Shown one piece after another: positions 12,901-26,400 of a stretch of 64,000 bases of DNA. Source of the DNA: Hirudo medicinalis (lineage: Eukaryota; Annelida; Clitellata; Hirudinida; Hirudinidae); assembly GCA_011800805.1 (NCBI GenBank), contig MPNW01000308.1, positions 121,926 through 185,925 on the forward strand, written 5' to 3'. The notes under the pieces are model-generated. The model saw only the letters and a list, made by a program, of their open reading frames with translations, was not told the origin of the DNA and searched no databases. The translations under genes and the position numbers were made by a program. The first letter of the stretch is position 1; every line of letters begins with the position of its first letter.

Positions 12901-13894
12901 CAACAACAACAAGCAGTTGTGGAAGTCTCCAAGGGATCCAAGTCGGTCGCTCCCAGCTTACCGAGTCACGTGACTAAAGGTGATGTCTGATGCTTTTATT
13001 TACAAAACGTTAACCTTTCCTCCTTCATCTACCATCTGTCCGTTGTCGTCGTCGCCATCCTCTTCGTCATCATTCTTTTTGTGCCCTTACTCACACATAA
13101 CCAATTCATTGACTGGACAGAGTCGACAAAAAAATAATAATACTCTTTGGGCAAACGTGAACACTCTCTCCTTGGCAAATCTCTAATTTTGATGTCGGTG
13201 TGGGCATGTCACGATCGTCTGTTAACATATGTTGACAATTTTTTTTGTTTGCTATGCAAATTAATGTGTCTTGAAGTTTATTTGATGTTTTGCCCGCTTT
13301 GAGCTTCTTCCACATGGTTACTTTTATTTATTCGAATGATTTTCATAGAATAAATTTCATTAAATTCTGGTATTTTAAAATACATTTATTAATTAGGTTA
13401 TAAGTTACTTCGAGTTTATTTGTAGATTTTAACTTAATCACGCGTGCATAAGATCTAAACTTATCGCGCACGATCTAACTAAACGTGCACGTGGATTACT
13501 CACTTGCAGGTCAAGGACAACTGCCGACTTCTCCTGCCAAATCTCTCTCCAGTGGGGAGGGAACTGCACCAGAAGCAGCCAGCGGAACCGAGGTCGGTCG
13601 TGATCACGATGATGCATTATGAGTAGACTAATAAGTATAATAATATAAGTAATAAGATAGTAATAAGTATCTGAGAGTTGATGACATGATTTTTAAGCAT
13701 CACCTGTTCTTCATCGTTCTTTTTGTTTCGTTGTACGGCATTACTCCTGCTGCTATTATTACGTCGTCATTGCGATAACCATGCAAGTCCATCTTCAGAA
13801 AAGCGAGTTCGAGTCGTCGGGCACAGAGGAGAAGAAGAAAAAGAAGAAAGGCTTCAGGATGCCTTCGTTCTCCAAGAAGAAGGACAAGAAGTAA
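6981..13894 (+). CDS. ADD (adducin family): Adducin (membrane-skeleton protein), complete
   Basis: Adducin caps actin filaments and joins spectrin to actin under the plasma membrane. Sixteen coding exons keep frame at every junction and give 709 codons, near the usual adducin length: 6981-7023, 7521-7775, 8231-8385, 9076-9297, 9420-9554, 9970-10068, 10354-10494, 10623-10747, 10860-10974, 11373-11480, 11598-11690, 11818-12001, 12324-12491, 12872-12979, 13510-13592, 13799-13894. Diagnostic parts are an N-terminal DVDSPEYLRDQF block, the class II aldolase-like head (EKGEKQLRNKLAACYRL; AVLIRGVGALVFGGSVEETF), a neck (DELEFEALMRHLEN), a conserved TYYAPNPFANVTEDDV motif, a poly-Q tail segment, and the basic MARCKS-related C-terminus KKKKKKGFRMPSFSKKKDKK, which in vertebrate adducins binds calmodulin and is phosphorylated by PKC. 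The head diverges from vertebrate adducin. An AG acceptor at 6957-6958 implies an upstream untranslated exon. The exon 8 donor (10748) and the first donor choices are inferred from frame. Confidence 0.96.
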
Positions 13895-16733
13895 ACGGCA
13901 GGTGAACCCGATCCGAAAAGTGCACCGAGATGACGATCGCAGTCATGGCGACGAAGAAGACGAGGAAGAGAGGGAACTGTAGTTTCCTCGATTATTTCAT
14001 TAAAGCTTATGCATTGCTGTTTCTGCATCGCGCATTCTAAAAAATGATGTTTGAGTTTGTGATGGTGGCAGTGATGGCGATGATTGTAGTGAAGAAGGTT
14101 GTAGTTGATTTTATCAATTCTTTTCGTGACTAAAGATTTTAGATTTCAGTGTGCTGTTGTGTAACAGAGTTACAAAATCATGTGCTCCTCGTTCGTGCGG
14201 CCGGTTCTCATTTTGAGTTCACTGCTGTTAGCAGCATCATTACTAATCATCACCATGACCACCATCATCATCATCAACATTGTTGTTATTATTTATTTTA
14301 TTATTACTAAGTGCTAATTGTTAAGCATCATTGTTGCAATTGTCATTGTTATTATAATTATTATTATTATTATTATTGTTGCCTGAGTTGCAGAGAATAG
14401 TTTGTAAAATGGCCTGCATGTTTTATTTTTGTCATTACTACTATCATCATTACCACATGGTCGTCATCATTATCACACCCTCATCTTCGCCATCATCATC
14501 ATCATCATCATGCAATTGACCATATGTCCAGAATTCAAACCCTTACTGTGTGCTTATTATGCAAGCTTATTATGTTGTGATTGTGATGATGATGATGATG
14601 ATTACCGGATATTTGACTGATTTCCAGCACCTACATTCTCCAAGCTGTCGTTTTATGTTGAGGCCCAGAAGTGGTCCATGACCGGCTAGTGAGGTCAGCC
14701 TGACTGTCAAACTACTGGAGCATATAGCTCCCTTTGGCAAACAGAATTTTCGTCCTGATGCTTTTTGTTTGGTTATTGCTCTTGTTATTATTATTGTCAC
14801 CGCTTAATTCGATAGATCACTTTTTTCGCGCTCTTGGCTTAAGAAATGTCCCTTACAACTGCTTGTAGATCTTTCTCCTCCAAGGCCAGGCGTTATCTGT
14901 CGGGTATTTTTAGGATTTCTCTTTAGAAACACGTACAAAATCCATCAAGTGGGATGATTTACTCCTGATTTGGAAGTGAGATTGGTGGTGAGAGGCAAAA
15001 AGTCATCTCGTCGAGGGATTATGTCCCTTTGGGAAAGTCGTGCACAATCATCTTGTGGCGTCGGAGATACGTGTCTGCTGCGGGCTCACTATTCTGAAGC
15101 ACAACATGGCGAGTGTAACTTCGTTTCTAAGTTGAAAACGTTGAATATTGAGCCATTTTGACAGTTAAAGCCATGCTCCCTCCCGCATGGGTGGCCAAAA
15201 TCATGTGGAGCCCTTCTTGAGAAACCCTCTGCTGTGGAGCTGTGATTGATCGCATTTCTTAGCTCGTCTCGTTCTGTAATTTTGTCCGAATATGGGGAAT
15301 GTCGAAAACTCCGCTGGATTAGCGAACTAGGAAACGCAGACGACAAATCACCCATTGAATATCATTAATGTAAATTTGTGAGGAAATAAACCTCCGTCAA
15401 GAAGCACAAACATACGATTATTGAGGCTAACGACGACGGTGAACTTCATCGGATCATGAAATTATGAGATAATCTCCGAGACGGTCGAAAAGTCAAAGAA
15501 AAAACGAAAACCATAAAAATGCGACCAATAAAAAGATTCGCGTCTGATATTGATTGCCTCATGAAAGTTCGATTTATTGCCTCGCATTGCATTTGTTTAC
15601 ATCTCAAAGTTACGCCGGTAATGGTGAAATGAATGCCTGAATCCGAACAACAGCTGATAGATACGAGTAGAATAAATACATTTGAAATCATAAAAGGAAA
15701 TAAATACATGATTCGTTGTCAACAAAGGAATTTGACGCATGAAAACAGTAAAATAAAGCTAAATCGGTGGCAATGGTTGTCTGGAGTCATCAAGTGGAAA
15801 TGGATTAACTGGCATGCCCTTTCAGGATGATTATGATGACGATAATGTCAGAAATAAATATTTGTAATTCAAATCTCAAATCCATGCAAGCGCTACAACA
15901 GAGACGGCATTCAACACTTGATGAGAAATTGTAGTTGGTTGACACGTCGTAAGACGTCGAGAAATTCCAACATAAATGTCGTGGTGATAAAAACAAAGAG
16001 GCACTTGAAACTATAAAATAAGCGTTCACTGGAACATTAAATTAGCAACTTAATTAATAAATCCCACTTACGAACCTGATTCATGTCATTTTCAAGATTG
16101 TTCAACCAAGAACAAAAACACCCAATGCCTAACTCCACCTTGACAACAACAACACTAGACTGAGTCGGTCATAAGAAATGAAGAATGTCAACAACAACAA
16201 CAACAACAAAAATGTCATGGTGTGCCTCATCGAACATCCTAACAACTGAGGTCTCTTAATGTCCTAAAACCTGATAAATGCCTTGTGAAGCCTTCGATGA
16301 TATCAGAAGAAGTGTCACAGTCTGAAGACTTAAAAGTCTTCATGACGAGACAGACAAGAAGCTGTTAGTAGGAAGAAAATTGACAAACATCTCCATCCCC
16401 GTCGTGACGACGGCGACGTGCTTAACTCGAATCGGTTCTAATGACTCCCTGTACAGATTGAAATTGAACTGTGGTTGAAAATAAAGCTCACATTGTGCAA
16501 TGACTTAGCTTTTCGTAAAATGTCAGAAGCTAAAAAAAAATTTGAGAAAAAAAAATCCAAAAAGAAAAAGAAAAAAAAAATAACAATGAAAATTCGTGTA
16601 TAAAGCAATTAGGTGCAGATGATAGAGAGAATACGAAAATAAACGTTGAACATTACTCGAACAAAGATGAATGTTGTGACGGATGTAACAACAACAACAA
16701 AAGTGGTGGTGATGACGATGATGATTTTCCAAA
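13895..16733. other. Convergent 3' ends: adducin 3' UTR, spacer, 3' UTR of CUB-MAM gene
   Basis: Adducin (+) and the CUB-MAM-LDLRa gene (-) converge here. The stretch contains ATC/ATT microsatellites (14230-14520) and AT-rich DNA. No coding exon is convincing; several open frames of 60-90 codons at 14430-15830 have no domain or supporting splice sites. Confidence 0.55.
13999..14004 (+). terminator. Probable adducin polyadenylation signal ATTAAA
   Basis: ATTAAA lies 105 bases past the adducin stop codon, in the expected position for a short 3' UTR. Other signals downstream are possible. Confidence 0.4.
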
Positions 16734-19700
16734 TCAGACCAAAATGGCCTTGCTTATAATACTGCTGTCAATTTGACCGTTGCGAATGCCACCAGTTTTT
16801 GAAAACTGACCAGCCCCTGTACCCTTTTCGAGGACCACTTGGGGCGCTATGCCCGGGAATGTCTCGATGTCCAGGTGGCATCTGCCTTCCACAGGCTCGA
16901 TGTAAGCCGAGAACGGAGTTTGATCTCCGGCCCTCACCTTAGTTTCATCGATGTCTTCGTACACGTGATCGCTCAGCGAGCACCCATCCGTTTGAATTCT
17001 AAAATCTTTCGTAACTTCAGATGGTCGATCGAACGAAGATGATGAATTCATGTTGGGGATCTTTATGTCCTTCCTGTAGGATTCAATCATCTGGTTGATC
17101 CTCTGACGATCTGTCAAACCTGGCACAAAAGCGCCTGCCTTGTCGGGCGAGATGATGTACTTTGAGGTCACTATAAGAGGTGCAGGGGTATGCCCTCTGA
17201 GAGCCTGGGCATCGAGCACATGTGTGGAGGGCTCCAAAGGAGAAACCTCTCTTCTCATTGACTGGACAGCTGATTGAGGGGGCAAGTCTGACCTCAGAGA
17301 AGCTTCAAGTCTTTTGGCAGATTTGTGGGTTAAGCTGGAGTGATTCCTTCGATCGTTAATGTTCACAATCGCAACATCACTACCATCATCACTGCTGCTG
17401 GAACACCTGGCTGCCCGAAGCCCCCTCTCTTCCCCGTTCACCCAGCAGAGATTGGCAGAGCTCTGATTACTGGCACTCAATGTTTGGTAGATGGTGAGGT
17501 CCTCATCTTGAACGCCCTTTCCGGAGACGTTCTTGTTTTTGTCCTTGTTATTTCCAGGGGATTTTTGAACCGATCGAGATGTGTTCCTCTTGGTCAAGCA
17601 GATGAATAACAGTGCCAGGGAGGCAACGAGCAAAAGACCAAGGACGGCGGCACTCAGGGAGGCGGCCAAGATGTTGACACCGCTCTGAGGAGTCGAATTG
17701 TGGTCTGGAGAAAAATTTATGGGATTACTACAATTTGTAGAAGAGAGCAAAAGAAAACAAGCAACATTTAATTTTAACAATTACTTAATTTTAATTAATT
17801 ATTAGCGTCATTAATATACAGGAATTACAATTAATAATTAACATCTAGAATGATAATTTAATAATAATGTTAAATTACAAGAAAAACAACTGGATATTAA
17901 CGACCTGCGAAAGGCAGGGACGAATCGGAGATTAAGCCATCGACCGAGGTCGGAAAATCCGTAAAAATTCTGCGACCCTCCCGACATCCGGCAGTTTCGT
18001 CCTCGTCCGATCCATCCGTGCAGTCCTCCTTTCCGTCGCACACTTTGGAAGCATCGATGCACAGGCCACTCCCACACTGAAGACCATTGGTCGAGAGACA
18101 CTCTGATGTTGGAGCTGAAGGTAGGTAATTTATTTAAAATCAAACTTCATAATGCGATGAACTGGACTGTTTAAGGAAAAATAATCGGAAATATGTTAAT
18201 GTTTCGTGGTAATTGTTTGTGCTAATCTTAGGTGATGATGATAGTAATAGTAATAGTAATAATAATAACAATAATAATAATAATATTAATAATAAATTTA
18301 AAATAGTAAACATTAAATGATGTGCAATAATTTATTAGGACCAACTCGTGCATCTTTCCGGATCCACAGAAAATCCGTCCACGAAAACTCGGGAACCACT
18401 TCTCAGGAGGGATTCGAAGACGACCTGACATGAAATTGTTTGACATTTAATACAACGTCTATTTTTATCATTTAATCCTGACGAATTATTAACTAACAAT
18501 AATGAATAACAAATATAAAAATAATTCTGAATAATTCACACTAAATTCTGTCACTTGAAGCTCCATTTAATTACATCATTGTAGTACAAATCATCATCGA
18601 GTACAAATAGACGACCTCGTACGGCTTGTCTCGATATAAAGCGAGATCGGCAGACGCGGAGATCCAATTTCCCTGGACGTGATTGGTCGCAGACCAAATG
18701 GCGGGAGTCAAGTAGTTGTCGTGGCGAATCAGGCGAACGTTGAGACGAGAGAGTCCGTCGCTTTCGCCGAAGCGGTAAAAGAACTTGAAGCAAGAGTGGT
18801 AAAATGTGGAGTTCTTTCCATCAGGTTGAACTTGGATCGAACCACCGTCAACCTCGGCGTGACCCACGGAGGAGGTCACTTGAGGGCTGACGAGCAGAGA
18901 CCTGGTCAGGTCCCGATCGTCGGGAGCCATGGCCGAAATGTAATTGCCTGATGATGATATATTAATCGATGTGTAATATTGATCGATTTTAAAAGCATTT
19001 ATTTATTAATTACATTGTAATTTAGAATATTTTGATACTAAATGAATTATTGTACTTTATAATTTGGAATTCCTATAAGGCATTACATTCTTGAGCAGCG
19101 ATGGCCTCGACAAACTCATGAAAAAAATAAATTCCAAATCCGGGACCAAATAAATGATAAATAACATCAACATAACTAAATAAAGTGGAAAGTAATTTAT
19201 TAAAGTTGAGAAATTAAATGTATTTTTTGTATCATATTTGTCACCTCTAAAGTCCTCTTCGTTATTGGGGTCTGTGGCTTCGACCGGTCTTTGCCAGTCC
19301 CCATTGGCCATCAACACTCCATCGGAGTGGTCGAGCTTCCCGACGCTCAGCCAATTGCAGCTTGACGATTCAAAGTTGCAGGAGATATCAGCTAGAGAAG
19401 AAGTTAGCGTAAACAGGATTCCAATTTTAAATAATAAATATTGATTGACAAACATAATCTTGCATTTTTATAACAATTAACAGATACATTCCCACTCACT
19501 CCTGCCGCACTGTCCGACCGAGATCGCGAGGTCATCTATCGCCACCACTCCGAGACTTCCTTCCGGCCAATGGGAGTCGGGCACGTCAGTAGCCATGGCA
19601 ACCTGAACTGAAGTCAGTCCAGATAGGCTGATTTCGCCCAATCGCCAGGTGGGCATTGCACCAGAGGGTCTTGACTCTGAGAGCAATAATTTGATGATAA

Positions 19701-21871
19701 GGTCTCACTTCATCTTCACAACATTCACCATCATCGACGCTCTTGTCGCGGCCATCATTATGAACATTATTAACTGTGCCAGCGACGTACTCTCTTGAGA
19801 CATATTAATTGATGTGCTATTACGCAAAGTAATTACAATAAACATCATCATCATCATCACCATCATCACAACAAAAAGAACACTATTATCAGGAGCACAC
19901 CAAATCCATTATGATCACCCTCTCCATCACCGCTGCCACTTTAACTCACCCCATTCCGGCAAGGCGTGCATCTGATCCTTAGATATGAAAACTTTCAGTC
20001 CAGGACTCTGAGGACTTGCAAAGAGAAACCAAAAGGTCACGCAGTATGGAAGGTCGGAGTTCAAGGGTATCTCGGGTCCGAGGAGCAAGGACTTCATGTT
20101 TTTCGAGGAGAGCAGGAACGACCCGCCTGTTCGTAATTTTACACGTTGCACGGGCGTAACATTTAGTGTTAATTTCAAGACAAACCCACGCAAGATAAGG
20201 GAAAGTTATTTATGCTTAAAAGCATTTGAGACAGTTGGTTACCAGGGACATGCTCAAGTAATAAAAAGTAATAATTTTACAAATAATAACCATCATCATA
20301 ATTGTATATTTATTATTTACGTGAGAGTGATTGACAGATTGATTATCGTATCGCATACTATGCGATCTAATTTAAGCCCATAAATCCCTAAACAACACGA
20401 CAAAAGAGCGACCTGCTCCAACAGTGTGATCGTCGATGAAAGTCGAGCCGAGGAAGAGACTTTCCGTCTTCTTCCACCCTTCCGTGCTCACAGAACAACT
20501 GCTTCCGACGTCGTCGTCTTCTTTGCTGGATTCATCGACGATCGTTAAATAACGTTGCGAGTTAAGAATGATGTAATTTACTCGATTACTAGTCAAATGA
20601 TGACAATAACATTACGATAGTTGTTGACCGTAATAATATTCGCTCCTGCCGTAATATTGATGAATATTATTGATAGCATTGTCTAATATGTCAGTAAAAT
20701 TATGCAATCACCTCTTCCAAGAGAAACTGCATTTCATGAGAGTTTTTCCTGAAATTGAATTCGAACTTTTTGTTGAAATGTTTTCGATGATAAAAAAAAA
20801 TCACATTTATTTACTGCCGACTACCAACGACGTCACGAAGAAGCCTATTCATGCCTCATTTTTGATAACAATGAGATCATTATCTCTATAACAAGTGTCC
20901 TAAAATTATTCTTATGTTTTAATTATAATTTACCCATTTTTTTTTTTATAAAATTTCCAAATCATTGGAAGTCTAAATTACATTGTGGTGAAGTACTGCA
21001 ACATTTTCATTCGAATGTTTATCTTTTGTTCGTTTGCATAACTTAAGGACATTTCAAATTAGCTTGGAGGTGCACCTGTCTTTGCAAACACTACTGCTAA
21101 AGTACCGCCATAAAATCTGAGGTACGTGCAAAGGAATTACGAGACAAAGGAACGCACCCGTCTCGGCATTCCTGCTCGGTTCGCTTGCGGGTTCCGCTTC
21201 GGACAAATCGAGGATCTTGTAAGTAGCGTAGAAACCTCTCCCGTTGGAGCTGTTGTCGGACGAAAACTTCAGGACGAATTTGTTCTTTGAATTCCCTGGC
21301 GTAAATCACGCGAGAATGATGCTCAAATTGTGCTGATTTATAAACAAAGAATTCCAGCACAAACAATTTGAAACTTAATGAACATCTTGTGTCGAGCAAA
21401 ATCCAAATATTTTATCACGAAATTTGTTACTAAATGCTAATAATCAGAAACACCTCCAATCCCAATCTTAAAATCCCAATTTAAATAAAAGTTTAACCCC
21501 AAGTCAATTTGGAATCAACTGTTATGTTAAAGAGCATTACTAACAGCAAGAATATCCAGAAGTCAAAGTGGACTGAGGATAGTCTGGGTCTGATGCTCCA
21601 TAATGCCAGACTCCATTGGCACAATACTTGATCGGAGGTGAAGATTGGAACTCAAGGAAGTCGAACAAGCAGAATGGAACATTAGGTTCAATGTCAAACT
21701 CATAAAACATGAAACATATTTTTGCCCCTTGGCCTGGGAGGCGAGGTTTCATGTGAAATGTATAACGACATGCTAAATTGTGGAGGTACTCAAATGGATA
21801 ATTGTTGCTGGATATGAAGCCTTGGTTTTCCAATATTTCAGAATAAAAATGATCGCATTCGTGATTTGCAA
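16734..21871 (-). CDS. Single-pass receptor-like protein: CUB, two MAM domains, LDLRa, TM, long cytoplasmic tail
   Basis: Ten exons on the - strand: 21871-21545, 21295-21158, 20520-20413, 20126-19950, 19676-19500, 19391-19245, 18947-18616, 18424-18346, 18114-17905, 17704-16734. All but one of the junctions are phase 1, the usual phase for shuffled extracellular modules; the split inside MAM2 (18616/18424) is phase 0. Order: a CUB domain (CDHFYSEILENQGFISSNNY ... NKFVLKFSSD); MAM1 (DHTVGAG, PYCVTFWFLF, LPEWE, VAIDDLAI, GQC); MAM2 (DISCNFESSSCNW, CFKFFYRFGE, FVDGFSVDPERC); one LDLRa with six cysteines and the calcium-binding CDGKEDCTDGSDED; then a TM helix (AAVLGLLLVASLALLFICL) and about 290 cytoplasmic residues. 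The tail holds tyrosines in SH2-type contexts (HVYEDID, AYIEPV). The signal-peptide exon was not found. MAM domains mediate adhesion or oligomerisation in other families. This exact order is not one I can name. Confidence 0.85.
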
Positions 21872-23290
21872 CTGCAGTAAAAAAAAAAGGCAAAATTAAA
21901 TATTTATCTTTAAAAGTGCAAATTGAATATTTAATATCAACTCCATTGAGCGAAAAAGTTGTACAAGGTTATAAATTCTGAAACAAAAAAGCTAAAATAA
22001 CCAACACGTGAGGGCTATCGACAACGAAAATATCCTTGAAAAGAGGATCGATAGTTTCATGTTTCCTTGGAAAATCTATCGTTATTAAACAAACGAAGTC
22101 ATTACGAAAGCAAATACTCATCAAAAGGTCCAAGTTCAAGTCTTTCGTATGTTTAGTTTGTGCTTTTATAGGCTCTATTTCGATGCCTCGTCGCCTATTG
22201 TCTTAGTACTGGAGCGACTCATCGGTCTTTCGACAGGTAAACTAACAAAAGGTAAACTGCGGAATGTTTTATCCTGGTATTTAATTAATGCTAAATCAAT
22301 AAAAAGTACATTTCACGTTTTGTTAATTTGTCCTGCGCAAGTTTGATGCTTGAACAATATTTTTTATTGCTTATATCGATCTGCGAACCAAATCCCGATT
22401 AATGCGTTTCATGGTTGACGCGTTCTGCAAACGAAATTATATTCAGAAAGCAATTATTTAAAATGTCTTCATCTTAAGCAACAAGTCCTCAAAATCGAAA
22501 TTATGCAAAGCCTCATTAGAGCGAATCTGGTAACAACCGAAGCGTGCCTCAAAGTAAACAAATTTATGAACAAGTCATGTGTCGTGTATGTTACTAATAC
22601 GACATGTACTCCTAAAGCCAAACGATTTTGCTAAAAAGTCCAAACTGTTCACTTCCAAGTTGCCTTGACGTGGCCATGGACACCTGACATGTTAAGTGAC
22701 ATCTGAGGAGCTAACAAATGCAACTTTAACACGCCGAAGTTTTAATGTTATCAATGACATTATCATCCCATCCAATGACATTTTTGAGGCAGGTTAGGTC
22801 GGCTTATACAATATTTAGCTTATAATATTATTTAAAAACACTCATCATCTTAAATTAATTCAAATTAAGTGTTGACTCAACCACGAGACAAGGCCTCACA
22901 GTGGAATAACAATAAAAAATAAAATAATGATAATAATAATAATAATAATGATGATGTTGATAACGATGACTATGACTATGATAATAATAACAATAATAAT
23001 CAAATATTGAAAAATATAAACAAGCACTTTGATCCAGAAGTTCGTGATAGCCTTTTATTGATTTGATTGATTAATGTCCGTTGCATAACTAAGATGCTTT
23101 GGACTTGTTAGTCAGCTCGTTAGTCAGACCAATTACATTTATCACCATTTATAGCAAAGTATAATCTTTCCCACGTGACCTACAAAAATCGAATAATTCT
23201 CAGACCTCTTAAATTGATTAAACAATCAAAGTTTAACAAATCTGTCCAATTGGAAATTATTGGAAAGAGTTGTAAATTTAAAGGAGAGTT
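21872..23290. other. Spacer that should hold the first exon(s) and promoter of the CUB-MAM gene
   Basis: AT-rich DNA with (AAT)n near 22926-22995. No signal-peptide exon ending in phase 1 could be recognised by eye, although one is needed to complete the gene to the left. Confidence 0.45.
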
Positions 23291-23423
23291 TCAAGAGGCA
23301 CCCACGTTATCAATATTGTCTCCTCTTAGCATCCTTAGTAAGTCTTCCATCAAATATTCGTGACGTTCAGCCAGTACCATAAATGGGCTGCCGTAAATAA
23401 ATCAACAAATATTAAAGCATTTG

Positions 23424-23457
<34 letters not shown>

Positions 23458-26400
23458 CGACAGCAATAACAACATCAAAAACGATGATGATGGTGGTGAT
23501 AGTAATGGATCAATAGTAACAACAAAATAATAGTTACTTATTTATATTAAGGTGTCTCACCATTTACTCAACAAGGTATTAAACCACCACGGCAAAACGC
23601 CAGAAGAACTACCGAAGAGTCTATCGTTGAGGAATGTATTCACATTGGAACCGCAGCCCCTCAACATTTCACCAACTACTCCTTCAATGTCTCCCCTCAT
23701 CTTAAAATAAATTTAAAAATAAATTCATACTTATTAAGTTTATACTTATTAATAATTTAGAATTTAGTTTGAAATCCTCTCCGAAAACTAACTTTAACGA
23801 GCTTTTTACAATTCTTAAAGATGTCGTGAATTTTGGACAAAAGGTAGAGGCGTTTGAGGAAGACGTCAAAAATGAGGAACTTTTCAATTGTGAAATCGTA
23901 TTCAGCATCCATCACTTCTTCATTGTTCCTCTCAGGTATGTAGGGTTCCAAGTCATTATAGTGTCGGTTGTCTATGAGTCTCATAATATCTTCTGGACAA
24001 TTCTTATCCTTTAATTTGATTTAATTGGTTCAATATCATTTAATAATAATAATAATTTAATACACATTATGTAATAAGTTACCTTATTAATAACTTATAT
24101 AAATGATTAGTATTCAGCGTTCAATAGTTAGACAATGAAAAGTTTAACTCACCACACCGACATCATCCAAAACCAAACCAATTGAACATATTACGTCACC
24201 CATCTTCTTCAAAAGATGCACGTCATATTCTGTTTCTTCATCTTCATGAGTCTGAATAAAGTAAGAGATTCAATGTAAATGTAGTTCATTCATATGGCGC
24301 CATATGCATAGCGTCAGAGGCGCTTCTTGTTGACCATTTATATAGCGCTCCTTCCCATGGGCGCTTCCGGCAGTGCAGGATAGGTTTCGAACGCGACACA
24401 TTACGACAGTTGCCATTACCGCCGTGTGCAGGAACGTAACCCATTCAGCCAAAACCTGCACGCAGAGACCGCAAAAGACAAATTTATAATTTATCGACAT
24501 TTACCCCTGCAAATCCCAGGATGAAATGTTTCGCACGTTGCAGGTTCTCTTCCTCGTTCTGGGCGGAGTTGAAATAAAGGAACAGAAAATCAACATCTGC
24601 ATGTTGACGCAACAAATCTATGTAGGATCTGTCGAAAACTTCAAGCTGAAACAAATCAAACAGGTGTTAAATCGCGCCATATGTGGATGCGTTCCTTTAT
24701 GTAAAAGTAACGAACAGTTCCAAATTTTGAATATGGAGTCTGAATATTGACAATCCCTGAAGCTACGTGTCGATTCTTTGGAATCGAATTGGAAGACCAA
24801 TTTTGCACAATTAAGAAATCGTAAACTAATGCTCTTAAACATGAAATTATAAGACAAATCTGTTCAAATTCTTTTATGTCTAAATTACCTTTTCAAGCTC
24901 TAAGTATGTCTCATATACATATTTGAAATACCTTTCAACCGGTTTGATATTAAGTTGCTCATTTATGATTCTACCTATTAACATTTAAAAACGAAATGCA
25001 GACTTAAGAAATATTTCAATAGATATATTTATCATCTAAAGTTAAAATTAATATTTGTCATTACACTGGTGAGATAGCCAAGATGTCACTCGTCTTGTTT
25101 GTGGGTGTTTAGCCTCTGGAATGTTTTTTACTTTTGATATTGATAAAAACATATTTAAGCCTGTAAAAATGTAACAAATGCCAAACTTTAGAGATTCCAA
25201 TTATATTTCGTTTTGATGACTTAATAAATTAGTAAACGTCAATTTCAACAATTAAAACATACATCCACAATAATTTCCAAAAACTTTATCTACGGTCTTC
25301 TTATGTTTGTCATTAGTCACTTTTAGAAATTTGATTCCCCGACACAAATTTATTAAATTTGAATTTAGTAAATCTACTAAATCAGAGGCGAATCTGTCAA
25401 TAAAATAAAAGTTTGTCAACATAATTTCGTTTGAAACTACAATTTTACAAGTTAAATGCAATTTACCTAAAAACGCAACTTTCATACTCAGTTTCTAAAG
25501 CTTCATCAGACGAATGCTCTAACAACTGAATGTATGCCGTATCCAGTAAGCGACAATTTTCCTCGAAGACCTGAAAATACAAAATAATCATCTGTCCATT
25601 TTCGTAGTTAAATTAAAGTATTTCTATTCTTATTCTAAATTTTAGATTTGGGGTCGTCAGTAAAAGTCTTTGAGCTGGTTTTGTCTCCCGTGATTTAAAT
25701 TACAGCTCGAGTTTATATGACGAAAATAATCGGCGATCCATTGTGACACCAAGCCCCTTAATATTGGAAGACATACCATGCAACTGTAGATGCTTTGAAA
25801 CGATCGAATACAATTTTCCGCCAGAAACTTATTTGATTCTTCTGAGCAGTTGCCTGTTAATAAACACATGAATTGCTCTCATAAAGATGTAATAACATTT
25901 CGTATTCCACTCCAATATATTATTTTAATATTAGTTATTTTTTATCTCATTACTAACTCGAGCTATTAGTAAGCGGTACATCCTGACCGGGATACAATAC
26001 GTCGTCGATATCAAAGAGGCTTGGGTCTAACTTGCAGGAGGGCAAGAGGGAACTGAAATATCGGTTAATGACATGAATAATATCATAGATTACATTATGT
26101 TAAGGACAATCCATTTTGAAGAGCTTTGTAATGCAGTGCAAAATACTGTTATACAATTTGTTCCCTTTTCAAAAACTCACAAAATGCGTCAAGTATTTAT
26201 TCAATTAATAATTTGTTATCGTTATTTCAATTTTGAAGAGAATATAAGCTTTCGATCATCTACAAAATAAATTGTCACTCCAGCGCGATCGCCTCGAATT
26301 GAGTGGTTCGAATTGTTTATGTCGTCTGCTACAACAGGGATGTGCAGTCACTAAGCTTATGGTAAATTTTAAAGTTAGGTCAAGCATCAACATTCATTAG

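Noticed and set aside
21296..21545. Non-canonical GA-AG or AT-AG intron after the CUB exon
   Set aside because: A canonical GTTAGT donor at 21544-21543 gives the right phase, so no unusual splice site is needed.
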